A stretch of 64,000 nt of DNA, from assembly GCA_013368325.1 (NCBI GenBank), contig JAACJK010000219.1:620001-684000 (forward strand), written 5' to 3'. Position numbers and translations under genes: made by a program. This DNA is from Ephemerocybe angulata. Taxonomy: Eukaryota; Basidiomycota; Agaricomycetes; Agaricales; Psathyrellaceae. Each line of letters begins with the position of its first letter. The first letter of the stretch is position 1. This document shows, in pieces, positions 22,275 to 31,777 of the stretch. A model generated the notes under the pieces. The model worked only from the letters and a program-made list of their open reading frames with translations, was not told where the DNA came from and searched no databases.

Positions 22275-24799
22275 ATGTTGAAACGACTGGCAAATCCGGG
22301 CATTGCTCGAGCAGGGAAGCGCTTCTTGAGCTCGCCTCCTACTCAGAACCCTCTCCAAGCGAGCTATCTCCGCGGTGGGACATCGAAGGGCATCTACGTC
22401 CACCGTTCACACCTTCCCTCGAACCAGGCGGAATGGTCCCCAATCCTCCTCGGGATAATGGGCTCTCCGGATCCTACGTATGGAAGACAGCTCAACGGAA
22501 TGGGTGGGGGTGTGTCCAGTCTCTCGAAAGTGTGTGTCGTAGGGCCTGCAAGTGACAAGCATCGCGCGAATGGTGTCGACGTGCACTATGAGCCATCAGC
22601 CCGTCGTTTGCTCCCGGGTGACTCCTGGGTGCTCCCGGGCGGCTCCTGGGTGCTCCCGGGCAACTGCCGGGTACTCCTGGGTCTCTCCTGGGTGATCCTG
22701 GGCGGGTACACGGGGAAGGCCCTGGGTGTAATTTACTGCTGGGTTAACGCTGGGTAGCCTCTGCGGAGGCTACACTTTAGCGTGGGGCCATCTGGGCTTT
22801 ACCAGGTATTGATCTCCTTGCCATCCTGGCTGGATACCGCGTAAAAATTAGAATTCATATTGATTATCTACCTCTTGGTGCGCAAGAAGCCAGGACAGCT
22901 TGGAGAGACATGTCTCCCCGATTTTGCGATCGAATTATCCTTCAAGTCCATTTAGGCGGAGCTTAAATTCCATAACAAAAGGTGCGGAACAGAGCGATCG
23001 ACTTCCGCGCTCATCCTTTCCTCCCTCCCGCCATGTTACCCATAGCCCAGGGTGCTAAGTACACGCAGAGGATGTATTGTGCGGGTGTACGGATTTGTAC
23101 TCAAGGTGTGTTTCTCGTGCACCGCCATGGAGGACACTAACAGAATTTCTCCAACTTTCCCCATATCTTCTCACCTGGCTGGTCATGGCTCTCCTACGTA
23201 CTCTTCGTGAGTTTGGAGGGAGGAAAGTGGTGTATTGCGTTGGATATGGAATAATGAGTGCGTTTCATAAGCCCGCCCTTACTAGATGGTTTCTAATGTG
23301 CCTTTAGTGGTCGTCGCCCTTCACCAGACACATTTCACGACCCACGCCCCGCCCGCCAAGCAGTGCAAGGTCAACCTGAGCATCACCGTCGCCCTCGCCT
23401 TTGGAGGATTGTGGGCGGAAGTGGGAACTTGGTGTGAATGGGATGGGGGATTCGGTTGAAGTAAGCCGCCACCGTCCTAGACTCCTAGGTGTAGGTGTTC
23501 TGTATCATATCTTGCCCACCAATTCAAGTTATCGTTCTCTGTATCTACCTTGTACACCCGCATTATGTTGCTAAGTAGTCCGAATAAATATCCTTTACAT
23601 CATTTCTTTCCGTGAATGAGGCCTGGAGTATTGGGTATTGGGCAATCCGTCGCCATATATTCGTGGATTCACTCCATGTTTGCCCAGGATGTAGCCCCGG
23701 ATGCGCCCCGGAGCACCATTGACACCACCCGGGATATCGCACATTCGGCCAGGATTTCCTCCCGGATGCACCCAAATGCAGCATCCAGGAGCAAACCCCG
23801 GCCTACCCAGGCGCTTTCCGGGATTTTACCGACAGGTAGGCCGGGAGTGTCTCCGGGGCGCTAAACCGGGGGTTTCCCCTGGGTGGATGGCTTACAGTGG
23901 TGGAGTACACGTTCGTCCAGGTCGGAATTCGTGACAGCACTGTCGACTACTCTGGAAACTGTGGAAACCTGTCCAGCATGATAGGCGTGTACGCTCTCGA
24001 TGCTGGAATCTGCAAGCCTTCTCACGTTGATAGCAACGGGCAGACCACGATTCGATCATTCAACACCAACACCAGCAAGATCATCGACACCACCTTCCCC
24101 CTCAGTCCCTCCGGGGTTGCTACGTTGAACCTTCCGCAAACTGAGGTTGCTGGTGTGCATGGGAAAGCCTCCCAGATTGTCTTGGACTTCGTCGATCCCA
24201 GCGGTGCCCGGACAGGAAAACTCCTCCCTACCGGGTCTCCTGTCACCACCCTGGATATAGCCTCGACAGGACGAGCAGCCAAGGCTTCTCTTGTCGACGC
24301 GACAAACCCGAGCGTCTTCGTCTCATACGAGGAACTCTCGGAATACCTTCCACTCGATGCCTACTTTCAAGGGAGTCAAGCGGCGGAGGAGAAGGTTGCA
24401 CCTGTGCTTGAAGAAATCCGCCAGGCAGGAGCGAAGGCGATGGGGCTCGATCCCTCGGCCAAAGCGCAGCCCAAGGTAGCCATCCTCAGCAGACCAAAGG
24501 GTGGTCTTGGGGATTCCAATGCTGACATCGTTGTGCATGCCCTTTCGATGGGAGTCCTCCACAAGGCTGTTCCAATGACCCTAGGCCTTTGCCTGGGTGT
24601 CGCCGCGAAGACAGAAGGAACACTCGCTTGGGATATTGTCAAACATTCGGGCTCAAATTCTTCTGGGGATCTCGTCAGAATCCTTCATCCAGGCGGGGTG
24701 GTGGAGGTTGGTGCGGAACACAGGGCTGACGGAACTGTCGCGAGTGCGAAGGTAGTGCGGACTGGAAGGCGCTTAATGGTAGGGAGCGTGTACTGGTAA
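22275..24799 (+). pseudogene. PrpF-family isomerase gene interrupted by a CACTA-type transposon
   Basis: The PrpF family (2-methylaconitate cis-trans isomerase-like, diaminopimelate-epimerase fold). The 5' part, 22275-22583, encodes 103 residues with SYLRGGTSKGIYVHRSHLP near the start. The 3' part, 23903-24799, encodes 298 residues with the catalytic-Cys motif DYSGNCGNLSS and ends VVRTGRRLMVGSVYW. Between them sits a 1316-bp element with CACTA-like ends and a GTG target duplication. Mentally excising the element and one GTG gives an uninterrupted frame (..VDVEYTFVQV..) of about 401 residues, the usual family length. As written, the first half runs into the element and stops at 22757. N-terminal residues (MLKRLANPGIARAGKRFLSS) look like a mitochondrial presequence. 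Whether the element is removed by splicing is unknown. Confidence 0.85.
22584..23899. mobile_element. Non-autonomous CACTA (CMC)-type DNA transposon in prpF
   Basis: The left end reads CACTATGAGCCATCAGCCC, and the right end, reversed and complemented, reads CACTGTAAGCCATCCACCC, so the termini match at 15 of 19 positions. Both ends are flanked by GTG (22581-22583 and 23900-23902), the 3-bp target duplication typical of CACTA elements. Subterminal regions are packed with short CCCGGG / TCCTGGGTG-type motifs, in one orientation on the left (22615-22730) and the opposite on the right (23690-23880). A perfect 8-bp-arm hairpin (GTAGCCTC..GAGGCTAC) sits at about 22755-22774. There is no transposase. 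A possible spliced frame at 23160-23459 could be captured host sequence, but I do not recognise it. Confidence 0.85.
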
Positions 24800-25072
24800 A
24801 GTTGGTGTACATCCTGAGTATGATTGGCTAAAGGAATACAAGTCTATTCCAGTAGGTGATGATTGCAGGGATACTGTGATAGTGGGGCCAATATGGTTTC
24901 AGTCGCAGATAGGTTGGCTGACATCAAAGCTCATCAACTGAGAAAGCGCCCGTCCTGAAATAGATTCAGCGCTGCGCATGATCAGATGGACTCGTCTCTG
25001 TCCAACAGGCTCAGCCAATCGACGACGGGGCAATGACGCCGGACTCAAGGCCTATCATCTTTACCATGAACC

Positions 25073-26272
25073 ATGGTGAGCGCTCAGAAGCCACTCTTAC
25101 TTGTTGGGCCCTCTCTAACCAGAACCTTTCAGATACCCAGAAAGCAAGCTAGAGTGGTGGTTGCAGGGCTTACAGCAGTCCTAGCCCTTTTTCTCTATGT
25201 CGGATGGCGGCGAACGGGCTCACAAACCCCAACCTACGAGGCGGTCACAAAATGGGTTTCTTCCGGGCGTCCCAACCCACCCAACTCAGAAACGCCGACC
25301 CCACCTTCCTACAACACAAGCGCTCCTCGGATACTTCTCGTGTCGGCGCTGTACCCTTTGGGCAGGGCAAAGCACTCGCACGATGACTACAAGTGGTGGC
25401 TAGGCAACTTCCTCAGTCACATAACGACCGACGTTTATTTCTTCGCCCCGCCTGTCCTAGAACAGACCGTCCAGCAGGCTAGGTCCGCCAACCGCTCCAA
25501 GGATGCTCCCTTCTTCATGAAATTGAACACGAGCTACGAATCGGCCTTCTCGGTGCCCCCGTTGAGAGGGCGCGAGGAAGCCTATGAAGAGATGCATGGG
25601 AAAGATAGGGAGAAGAATATGCACGCGCCGGAGCTATATGCGATATGGAATGCCAAACCTTTCTTCTTAAATGAAGCCGCCAAAGAGATGAAAGAGAGGT
25701 GGAAACGGGAGTATGATTATGTATTTTGGGTCGATGCTGGGAGCTTTAGGATAGACCACCACTACCGGGATTGGCCAAACCCAAGGACAGTCGAGGTGCT
25801 ATTTCAGACTCCAGCTGGCCCCCATCCGATCTTCATCCCACTTGCGAACATACCGACATATCGTTACCGGTCGTGGCAGGAGGACATGGGCCCGATAGAC
25901 GAAGATATTAGCGAAGGTGCGCTCGATTGATGTCTTCTACCTGCTCCGCGTGAGAGACTCAATTATGTGGCAGGTTCGTTCTTTGGAGGCTCTCCAGATG
26001 CCATCGAGTGGTACGCATCGACATTCTACGCCTACCATGATCATTACCTCTCCATGGGCTACTTCGTCGGGAAGGACCAGACATTCATCAACTCCATCCT
26101 CCTCCTCTTTCCGGAACGGTTCATCACCCTATGGAAACGAGACCCCCTCTTACGATCCCAGTTCTGGCCGCCCGGGCGTTGCGGAAACGAGTGGTTCTAC
26201 TACGAATTCATACGTGGACGAGCGGCGGAAAATGGAAGATTTGTGGGAAGGATGGTTAGAAGGATGGCGTAA
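25073..26272 (+). CDS. Type II membrane protein, HtrL/YibB-like (glycosyltransferase-like)
   Basis: Two inferred exons, 25073-25916 and 25974-26272 (intron 57 nt), give 380 residues. A short N-terminal tail precedes one membrane helix at about residues 28-45 (VVVAGLTAVLALFLYVGW), then a Pro/Ser-rich stem and a large luminal domain, a Golgi type II layout. The domain shows APRILLVSALYP, YKWWLGNFLSHI, DVYFFAPP, YDYVFWVDAGSFR, EGSFFGGSPDAIEWY and GYFVGKDQTFINSILL. The order (W/F)VDAG.FR, then (S/F)FGG, then DQ, is that of HtrL/YibB-family proteins, which are thought to be GT-A-like transferases. The initiator could be debated because ATG at 25073 overlaps a possible splice donor; the alternative gives an early stop. 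Acceptor and donor sugars are unknown. Confidence 0.68.
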
Positions 26273-26702
26273 GTGGGTGCAAGAGTCGATATTCAAGGGG
26301 AGGGGGTGCGCCTTGGTTGACGGTATGTCGGTAGAAAAGGCTCTGGTACAACGAGCGTTTGGACCTGGTTGGAAGCGCCCACAGGCCTCGGCAATCTGGC
26401 CCGGGTCAAAACCAGACGCGAGGACCGATTAGGATGTCCCTTTACTTTAAAGGGCGATTTTGCCCCTGGGTGCGAGGCCAATACAATCGCCACTACCTCA
26501 CAGCCATTGATTGACCATGCCATTGTTCAGCATCCGACCCCGTGTTCACGGGGACGAGGCATTAAAGGTGATGTGTTCTACAAGTTAAACTACTGGTACA
26601 GATTCCTTCAGGTCCTCTTACGATATCAATAATGTAAAGTCTGTCCCATGCACTCTGTCCACCCCTTCATGACCAAGATGTCATGACTTGAGGCCCCAAT
26701 AA
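26273..26702. other. Convergent intergenic region, no gene seen
   Basis: A 430-bp spacer between two convergent genes. The downstream frame of the HtrL-like gene in another phase is a shadow. It presumably holds the 3' UTRs only. Confidence 0.5.
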
Positions 26703-27441
26703 TCAACCGCTCTGTCTCTCTAACCCCCTGTTGAGCTCACGCGAGCCGTCATATCCCGGATCGACCTTCGATCGAATTGGAGGCATTGCCTTGGCCGGTA
26801 TCTGGATCATCTGAGGTGTGGGTGCTGGTTGGGTCGATACTTCCGGGTGTTGTATATTCTCGCTGGCCGTAGCGTCAAGATCAAGGGTGGCTCTTTGATG
26901 CTCCTCGTCCTCATCCTCGAGATATTCTCTGGAGGATTCGCGACTTGTCCGACTCGATGGGCTATGTTGTGTCGGAATCTTCTCTTCCAATTCATCGTCG
27001 TGTGGATAAGTTAAATCCTGGAAGCGATAAGGGTGCGACGGGTGGCCGTGGTCCTCCTCTGAGAGCGCTTCTGGCTGCCCACTCCCCTCGTCTCCATCAC
27101 TTCGGGATTCGAAGATCCCGTTAATGGCCACAACTGCAATGTAACATCAGATTTGGAGATCCTGGTCAGCACGATTATTATCAAGAAAATGGATGAAGAA
27201 CGCACAGCAGCGCTTGCTTCCCGAGGCGATACCGGTGTATGTGAAGTCTTCGTCGCAAGAATTGTCGAGGAGATTGAGGGGGGAGCGAGGGAGGTGGGTG
27301 GCAGACAAGGGGGAAATGCGAATGTATGTCGGCGTAAGCTGTCAGTGCTTGGGCGACATATCAAGGCTACTTACAGATGCATGCCCAGCCTGCTATGCAA
27401 GGCAAACAACAGCAGATACACTCTGGTTCGCAAGAACTCAT
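26703..27441 (-). CDS. Cys-rich protein, family unrecognised (paralogue A)
   Basis: Three inferred exons, 27375-27441, 27206-27247 and 26703-27133, give 179 residues. Exon 1 encodes a strikingly Cys-rich N terminus: MSSCEPECICCCLPCIAG then WACI. Exon 2 is 42 nt and encodes YFTYTGIASGSKRC. Exon 3 encodes a hydrophilic, acidic, low-complexity tail (LEDEDEEHQRATLDLD, ending RGLERQSG). Introns are 127 nt and 72 nt, longer than the neighbours' average. Identical exon sizes and phases in the neighbouring copy at 28236-28942, with high similarity in exons 1 and 2 only, show tandem duplication and support the gene model. The clustered Cys could be palmitoylated or bind metal, but no motif of a known family is met. 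Function unknown. Confidence 0.68.
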
Positions 27442-28235
27442 CGCTTGAAGTAGCTCGATTCCTAGGCGAAGGTCTTCAATATAGAAGGACTACGACAATA
27501 AAGTCGACTGGTGAGAGCAGGAGAGTCTAGGAGTGGGGATCGCCTATTACTACAGGTCATCTGCATCTTATAGCCTATGAGAACAACAGCGTCAAGAAGA
27601 AGAAGCTGAATACCTTGTGATACATATCAACCCATCATTTAGTTGCTCCCCCTTCGACTCCTTCTACCACCTGGAAATGCCATCGCTTCGAGAAGACGCT
27701 GTGCAACGGCGCCTATTGAAGTGATCAGGCACTGGTATTGATCTGCCAAGGTATGGATGGGATACGGGCCCGCGAGGCTTCCGCTTCGTAGCCCTTCGTC
27801 CACGTTTATCAAGGCAAAAGGATGTTCGAGGCAGCAGCTGGAGCAGACGTTGTACGGTCCGGTGGCAATGAATTAAGTCTATGTAGTCTAGGGGGTGTAT
27901 CAGAGAGGAGACAATGAGCAAGCACCGACGAATGCAGTTATGAAGGGACCCAAGAAGTGTGAACACGGTAAAACTAAGAACCAGTGAGAGCTAGGGATAC
28001 AGAGAGGGAACAGTGTGCAGCATATGTACAGATGGGAAAGTGAAAGCAAATAATGTCTGTCAAAAAGCAGGTTAAAAACAATAGTGGTTCGGGCGCGATA
28101 ACGACCATGAAGATTGTAGGAGATGAAGTGTGATCAAGAAAAGCCGTAAAAGGTCGTTAAGAGAAGAGGACTCAGGAGGGTGTCCGACAAAATGGGGGAT
28201 AGAAAGTGTAACCTGATTGTCCGTTCAGGCTAGGA
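27442..28235. other. Intergenic between the Cys-rich paralogues
   Basis: 794 bp between the 3' end of paralogue B and the start of paralogue A. A 100-codon minus-strand frame at 27664-27966 has no recognisable feature. No third Cys-rich exon is visible here. Confidence 0.5.
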
Positions 28236-28942
28236 TCAACAGTTCGGCGGTGATGTGCTCTGAACCGGTACTGTTGGGTAGACTATTTGAGGCTCGCCGC
28301 TGTCGTTGGTGTGTGTCACATGGGCGATTGTATCGCTTTCATGCCGAGAAGAAAGGGTATCGTGGACTGAAAGCGTAGGGGAAGGTACGGATATGATGCG
28401 GTTGGAGTTCTCCGTCTGCACGCTTGAACGGCGATCCCCTCCTGCGTAATGCACCTTTATATTCGGAGGGAGGTTCATCGACATCTGGTTTTTGGGCGAC
28501 GGCTGTGTCTTGATCGTTTCCGCGTAGTACGCTTTCTCCGGCTCCTGGAGCTCCTGGATCTGAGTTATGCTGGATGCCACATCTTGACTTCGATGCTTCA
28601 TTGAGCGCGAATATTGCTGCATTTCAGGGCCGAGTTGGCTCGAGCCCTGGGACGACCCATGCTTTTCAGCACGACCCTGGGACTCGGAAGTTGACGGCTT
28701 CGGGTGGCATTTGTTGTCTAGAGTGGCCCAGCGTGAGCGGACAGATGTCGAAAACCAAATCTAGCTTGTTCTCCACTTACAACAGTATCTTCCAATTCCT
28801 CGAACCCCAGAGTAGGTAAAGTCTGCAGGATATTCAACCCCAATCCGACTAGCACGAGGCACGTCGATTACTTACAGATGCAAGCCCAGCCTACTACACA
28901 GGGTAGACAACAGCAGATGCAGTCCGATTCACAGGAGCTCAT
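28236..28942 (-). CDS. Cys-rich protein, family unrecognised (paralogue B)
   Basis: Three inferred exons, 28876-28942, 28781-28822 and 28236-28717, give 196 residues. Exon 1 (67 nt) encodes MSSCESDCICCCLPCVVG then WACI; exon 2 (42 nt) encodes YFTYSGVRGIGRYC. Both exons have exactly the same length and phase as in paralogue A. Exon 3 begins NKCHPKPSTS and is a long polar tail (QQYSRSMKHRSQDVASS, DTLSSRHESDTIAHV, ending VQSTSPPNC) that shares no clear similarity with the tail of A, so the N-terminal module is conserved while the tail has diverged. There is no signal peptide. The Cys cluster may anchor the protein to a membrane after acylation or bind metal; this is speculation. Confidence 0.68.
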
Positions 28943-29600
28943 CTTCGATTCGCCGGAGAGTCGTACGGGGTGGGCAGAAGGTGCGACGAGGTCGTGGTCA
29001 ATGGGCAAGAATAGGAAAGCACCCAGCTACATACCTATCGGATGTCTGTTACTCCTTACAATCATAACCGCAGTAAAAACACCGGTTCCTGAAAAAAGGC
29101 CAGGAACGTCCAACAAGAGGAGGAATCAAAACGTCAGCCCTGAAGGCCTGATATGCTGGGCATTTCACGTTGGCCCAGAGGACCCCCTCCTTCTGGATGT
29201 GATATACCTCGCAGGGGGGCGCCTATATGCCTATGTTCTTAGTGAGCCTCAAGGCCTCATGAATAACCAGAGGACTCGGGAAGGCTGTTGTAATAATGAT
29301 TTTCAGAAGCAAGCAGTTTCAGGAACCGAGTCGGTGCCTGGATCTATCAGCTGACGTGATGCCGCTTAGGCGAGATTTCCCGTCTCCGCGTGGCGGTGCT
29401 TCCGCTAGCAGCGTCAATCTCACATTTGTCTACACATGTCACCCTAGGTGTCTCAGTAGTCAGGACAAGGTCATTATCGTTATCACCTCCTGGATAGACG
29501 TACACCGCACTCGGGAGTCGGCGGTGGACCTCAAGTAAGGCGCTCATATTAAGAGGAACATCCCCTTGCCATCCATCCATCACACACCTCAGAAGAGACC
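28943..29600. other. Divergent promoter region, no gene seen
   Basis: 658 bp between paralogue B (-) and the F-box-like gene (+). The 158-codon plus-strand frame starting at 28878 overlaps the conserved Cys-rich exon antisense and is taken as a shadow. Confidence 0.5.
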
Positions 29601-31708
29601 ATGGCCTCTCTCAGCACGGCCAAGATAACTGATCTTCCGTTTGAGCTCCTTGAGAACATCATAGACTTTATCCCGGTGAGTGCTCTCATTGCTGATTCCC
29701 GAGATCTGTAATCTAAGCAGCAGATCGAAGTACACCGAAAAGACGCCCCTTCCCAACGGAACCGTCAACTTGGACTTTGCAGACGAAGTGGGATGCCAAT
29801 TCAAAGGGAAGACGAACAGGCACCGCATTCTGGCTCCCTTACGACAAACGTGCCATGCCTTCGATGAGGTTGTGCAACCCATTCTGTTCTCTGAAATCAC
29901 TTTAGACTGCCTGCACAGTCGACTTGAGATAGTGCGACTCCAGATATCTTCTCTCGCGAACGAGAAGGACGGTCCTTGGAGAAAGTGGACCAAAACGCTA
30001 AAAATCCTCAATCTCGACCCTTGTTATGACGGGAGACCAAGCGACGGAGGATGGCAGTATTGGATAGGGTACCTTAATGCGGAACAGAGAAAGTCGGTCG
30101 AGGACGTGCGGGAGATCGTATCAGAGGACTTGGTACCATCTCTCCAAACCTCTCTCCCCGAACTGGAATCTGTGATGTACGTCAAGACTTCCTCCTCCTT
30201 GCTCAGGCTATAGTGACTGACCTGGTCATATTTTGCACGCTTGAATCAGATGGTTCGCCCGAAGCGGAGACCCCATCCACGAATAGGCCTCACATTTCTC
30301 AAAGGTCAAAAAGCTCTCAAGCTTGAACTTAATCATCTGGAACGACAGCGTGGTCCGTGACTTCCCCCTCGATGCGTTTTCCGACCTCAGAGAGCTATCT
30401 CTTACACTCTACCTTGACGGCATTTCACGAACACTCTACAAACAATGGCTCTCGGAAGCGAAGCCGCTCATGAAGAAGTTGCATCGCGTCGTCGAATCCA
30501 GCCCAAGGATGACCTTTCTCAGCATCGCCAAACGGCACATGGATGCCCATTGGGAGAGTCCCACAACCGTCTTTGCAGCCGAGTTTCTCCTCACACCACC
30601 GTCGCGAAGCCTGCGCCACCTCGCACTCCACCAGTTCCACCTGCAAGTCGATGTGGACGAGAGTTCGCGCTATAGTTTTTACAATCACCTAGGCTCAAAC
30701 CTCCCCTCTCTCACCTCAGTTGTGTTGATAAAATGTCGAAAATATGGCCCCGATGGAGATGACGCCTTTTGGTCGGCCATATCCAGATCGAGCACCCTCC
30801 TCTCTTCCATAAAGGTCGATCATCTAACGCCTTCGCTCATGAAGTACCTTCAGAGGCCTGATGTACCTCTTGAGTCTCTGACGCTTTTCTTCCTGTCAAG
30901 ATACGTAATCCATGGTCACCCGGAGTACATCAGATATATGGCCTTCCAAACCTACTCCTCTGTCTTGAAGAATCACGCCAACACACTCAAGCACCTAGAC
31001 ATCCCAGCATCATATCCAGCCCTGTGGTGGTTGGAGGTCTCAGCAGAAAAGGATTTAGACCCTTTCCCACCACTGGATCTCGAAGATATGAGTGTAGATC
31101 AGCGGGATAGCTGTGTGTACTTGGAGCAGAGCGACTTGTTCCATTGCGGCGAGCTTCGCACCTTGGGAGTCGTCCTTGACGCCAGGCGCACCACTAGTGA
31201 TGTATCATCAGCAGTCTCTATGAATGATAAAGTTGTAAGTGCTCTTCCTCCCAGTTCGTGCAACTATCTCTCACTTTCGAGACCATTGCAGTCAGCCTTT
31301 CTACAGCACGTTTCGAGTTTGAAAAAACTGGAAACAGTGACGATATACTGCCCGTACCCATACAAAAGAGACGGGCCGTCATATTACCAAATCCAAGGAG
31401 ATATCGCCAGTGCAATCGAAGGATTTCACATCGCAGGTTCCGACCGTGCAAGGTTCGCGTTCGAGGTCTTATTCATGGAGTCGAGATATCAAATGGTTGC
31501 CTTCGATGTCGAGGGAGATGGTGGGAACATGGGTGACCGAGCTTGGCGATTCGTTGATATCAATGCAGAACCGGAGGATGACTTCAAGGATAACTTCGAG
31601 GAAGACGTCGAGGAAGACGTCGAGGAAGACGTCGAGGAAGACGTCGAGGAGGAACAGGTTGATTCCGATGTCTGGCCCGCGCTGAACTCACTCGGGATAT
31701 GTGAATAA
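29601..31708 (+). CDS. F-box/LRR-like protein, possibly a pseudogene
   Basis: The start ATG at 29601 gives MASLSTAKITDLPFELLENI then IDFIP, a canonical F-box opening, followed by a GTGAGT donor. The next coding block (to 30176) has LAPLRQTCHAFDEVVQPILF and SEITLD, again F-box-like, and the long last block (to 31708) is leucine-rich with repeat-like segments. Two things are off. The strong first donor is phase 0, while the next clean acceptor puts the frame out. After the intron 30177-30249 the frame reads WFARSGDPIHE and then hits TAG at 30284-30286, where a Trp codon would fit, before continuing as ASHFSKVKKLSSLNL. A weak alternative donor at 30172 with acceptor 30286 would bypass the stop. 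Either the gene is decaying or splicing is unusual. The C terminus is acidic. Confidence 0.55.
31598..31645 (+). repeat. In-frame 12-bp tandem repeat (EEDV)n
   Basis: Four exact copies of GAGGAAGACGTC encode EEDV four times within an acidic C-terminal tract of the F-box-like gene. It is length-variable by nature (slippage). Confidence 0.9.
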
Positions 31709-31777
31709 ACCAAAAGATATGATAAATATTAGAGAATGGGAATAATATAGCTACGTATGCTCGACGGTATTTGAGCC

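Noticed and set aside
23077..23459. Possible spliced gene inside the prpF transposon
   Set aside because: Two frames are open and neither gives a recognisable protein; captured host sequence is possible but not supportable.
28878..29354. 158-codon plus-strand frame over the Cys-rich paralogue B
   Set aside because: It overlaps antisense the conserved Cys-rich exon, which has a duplicated, phase-matched copy; the frame has no motif.
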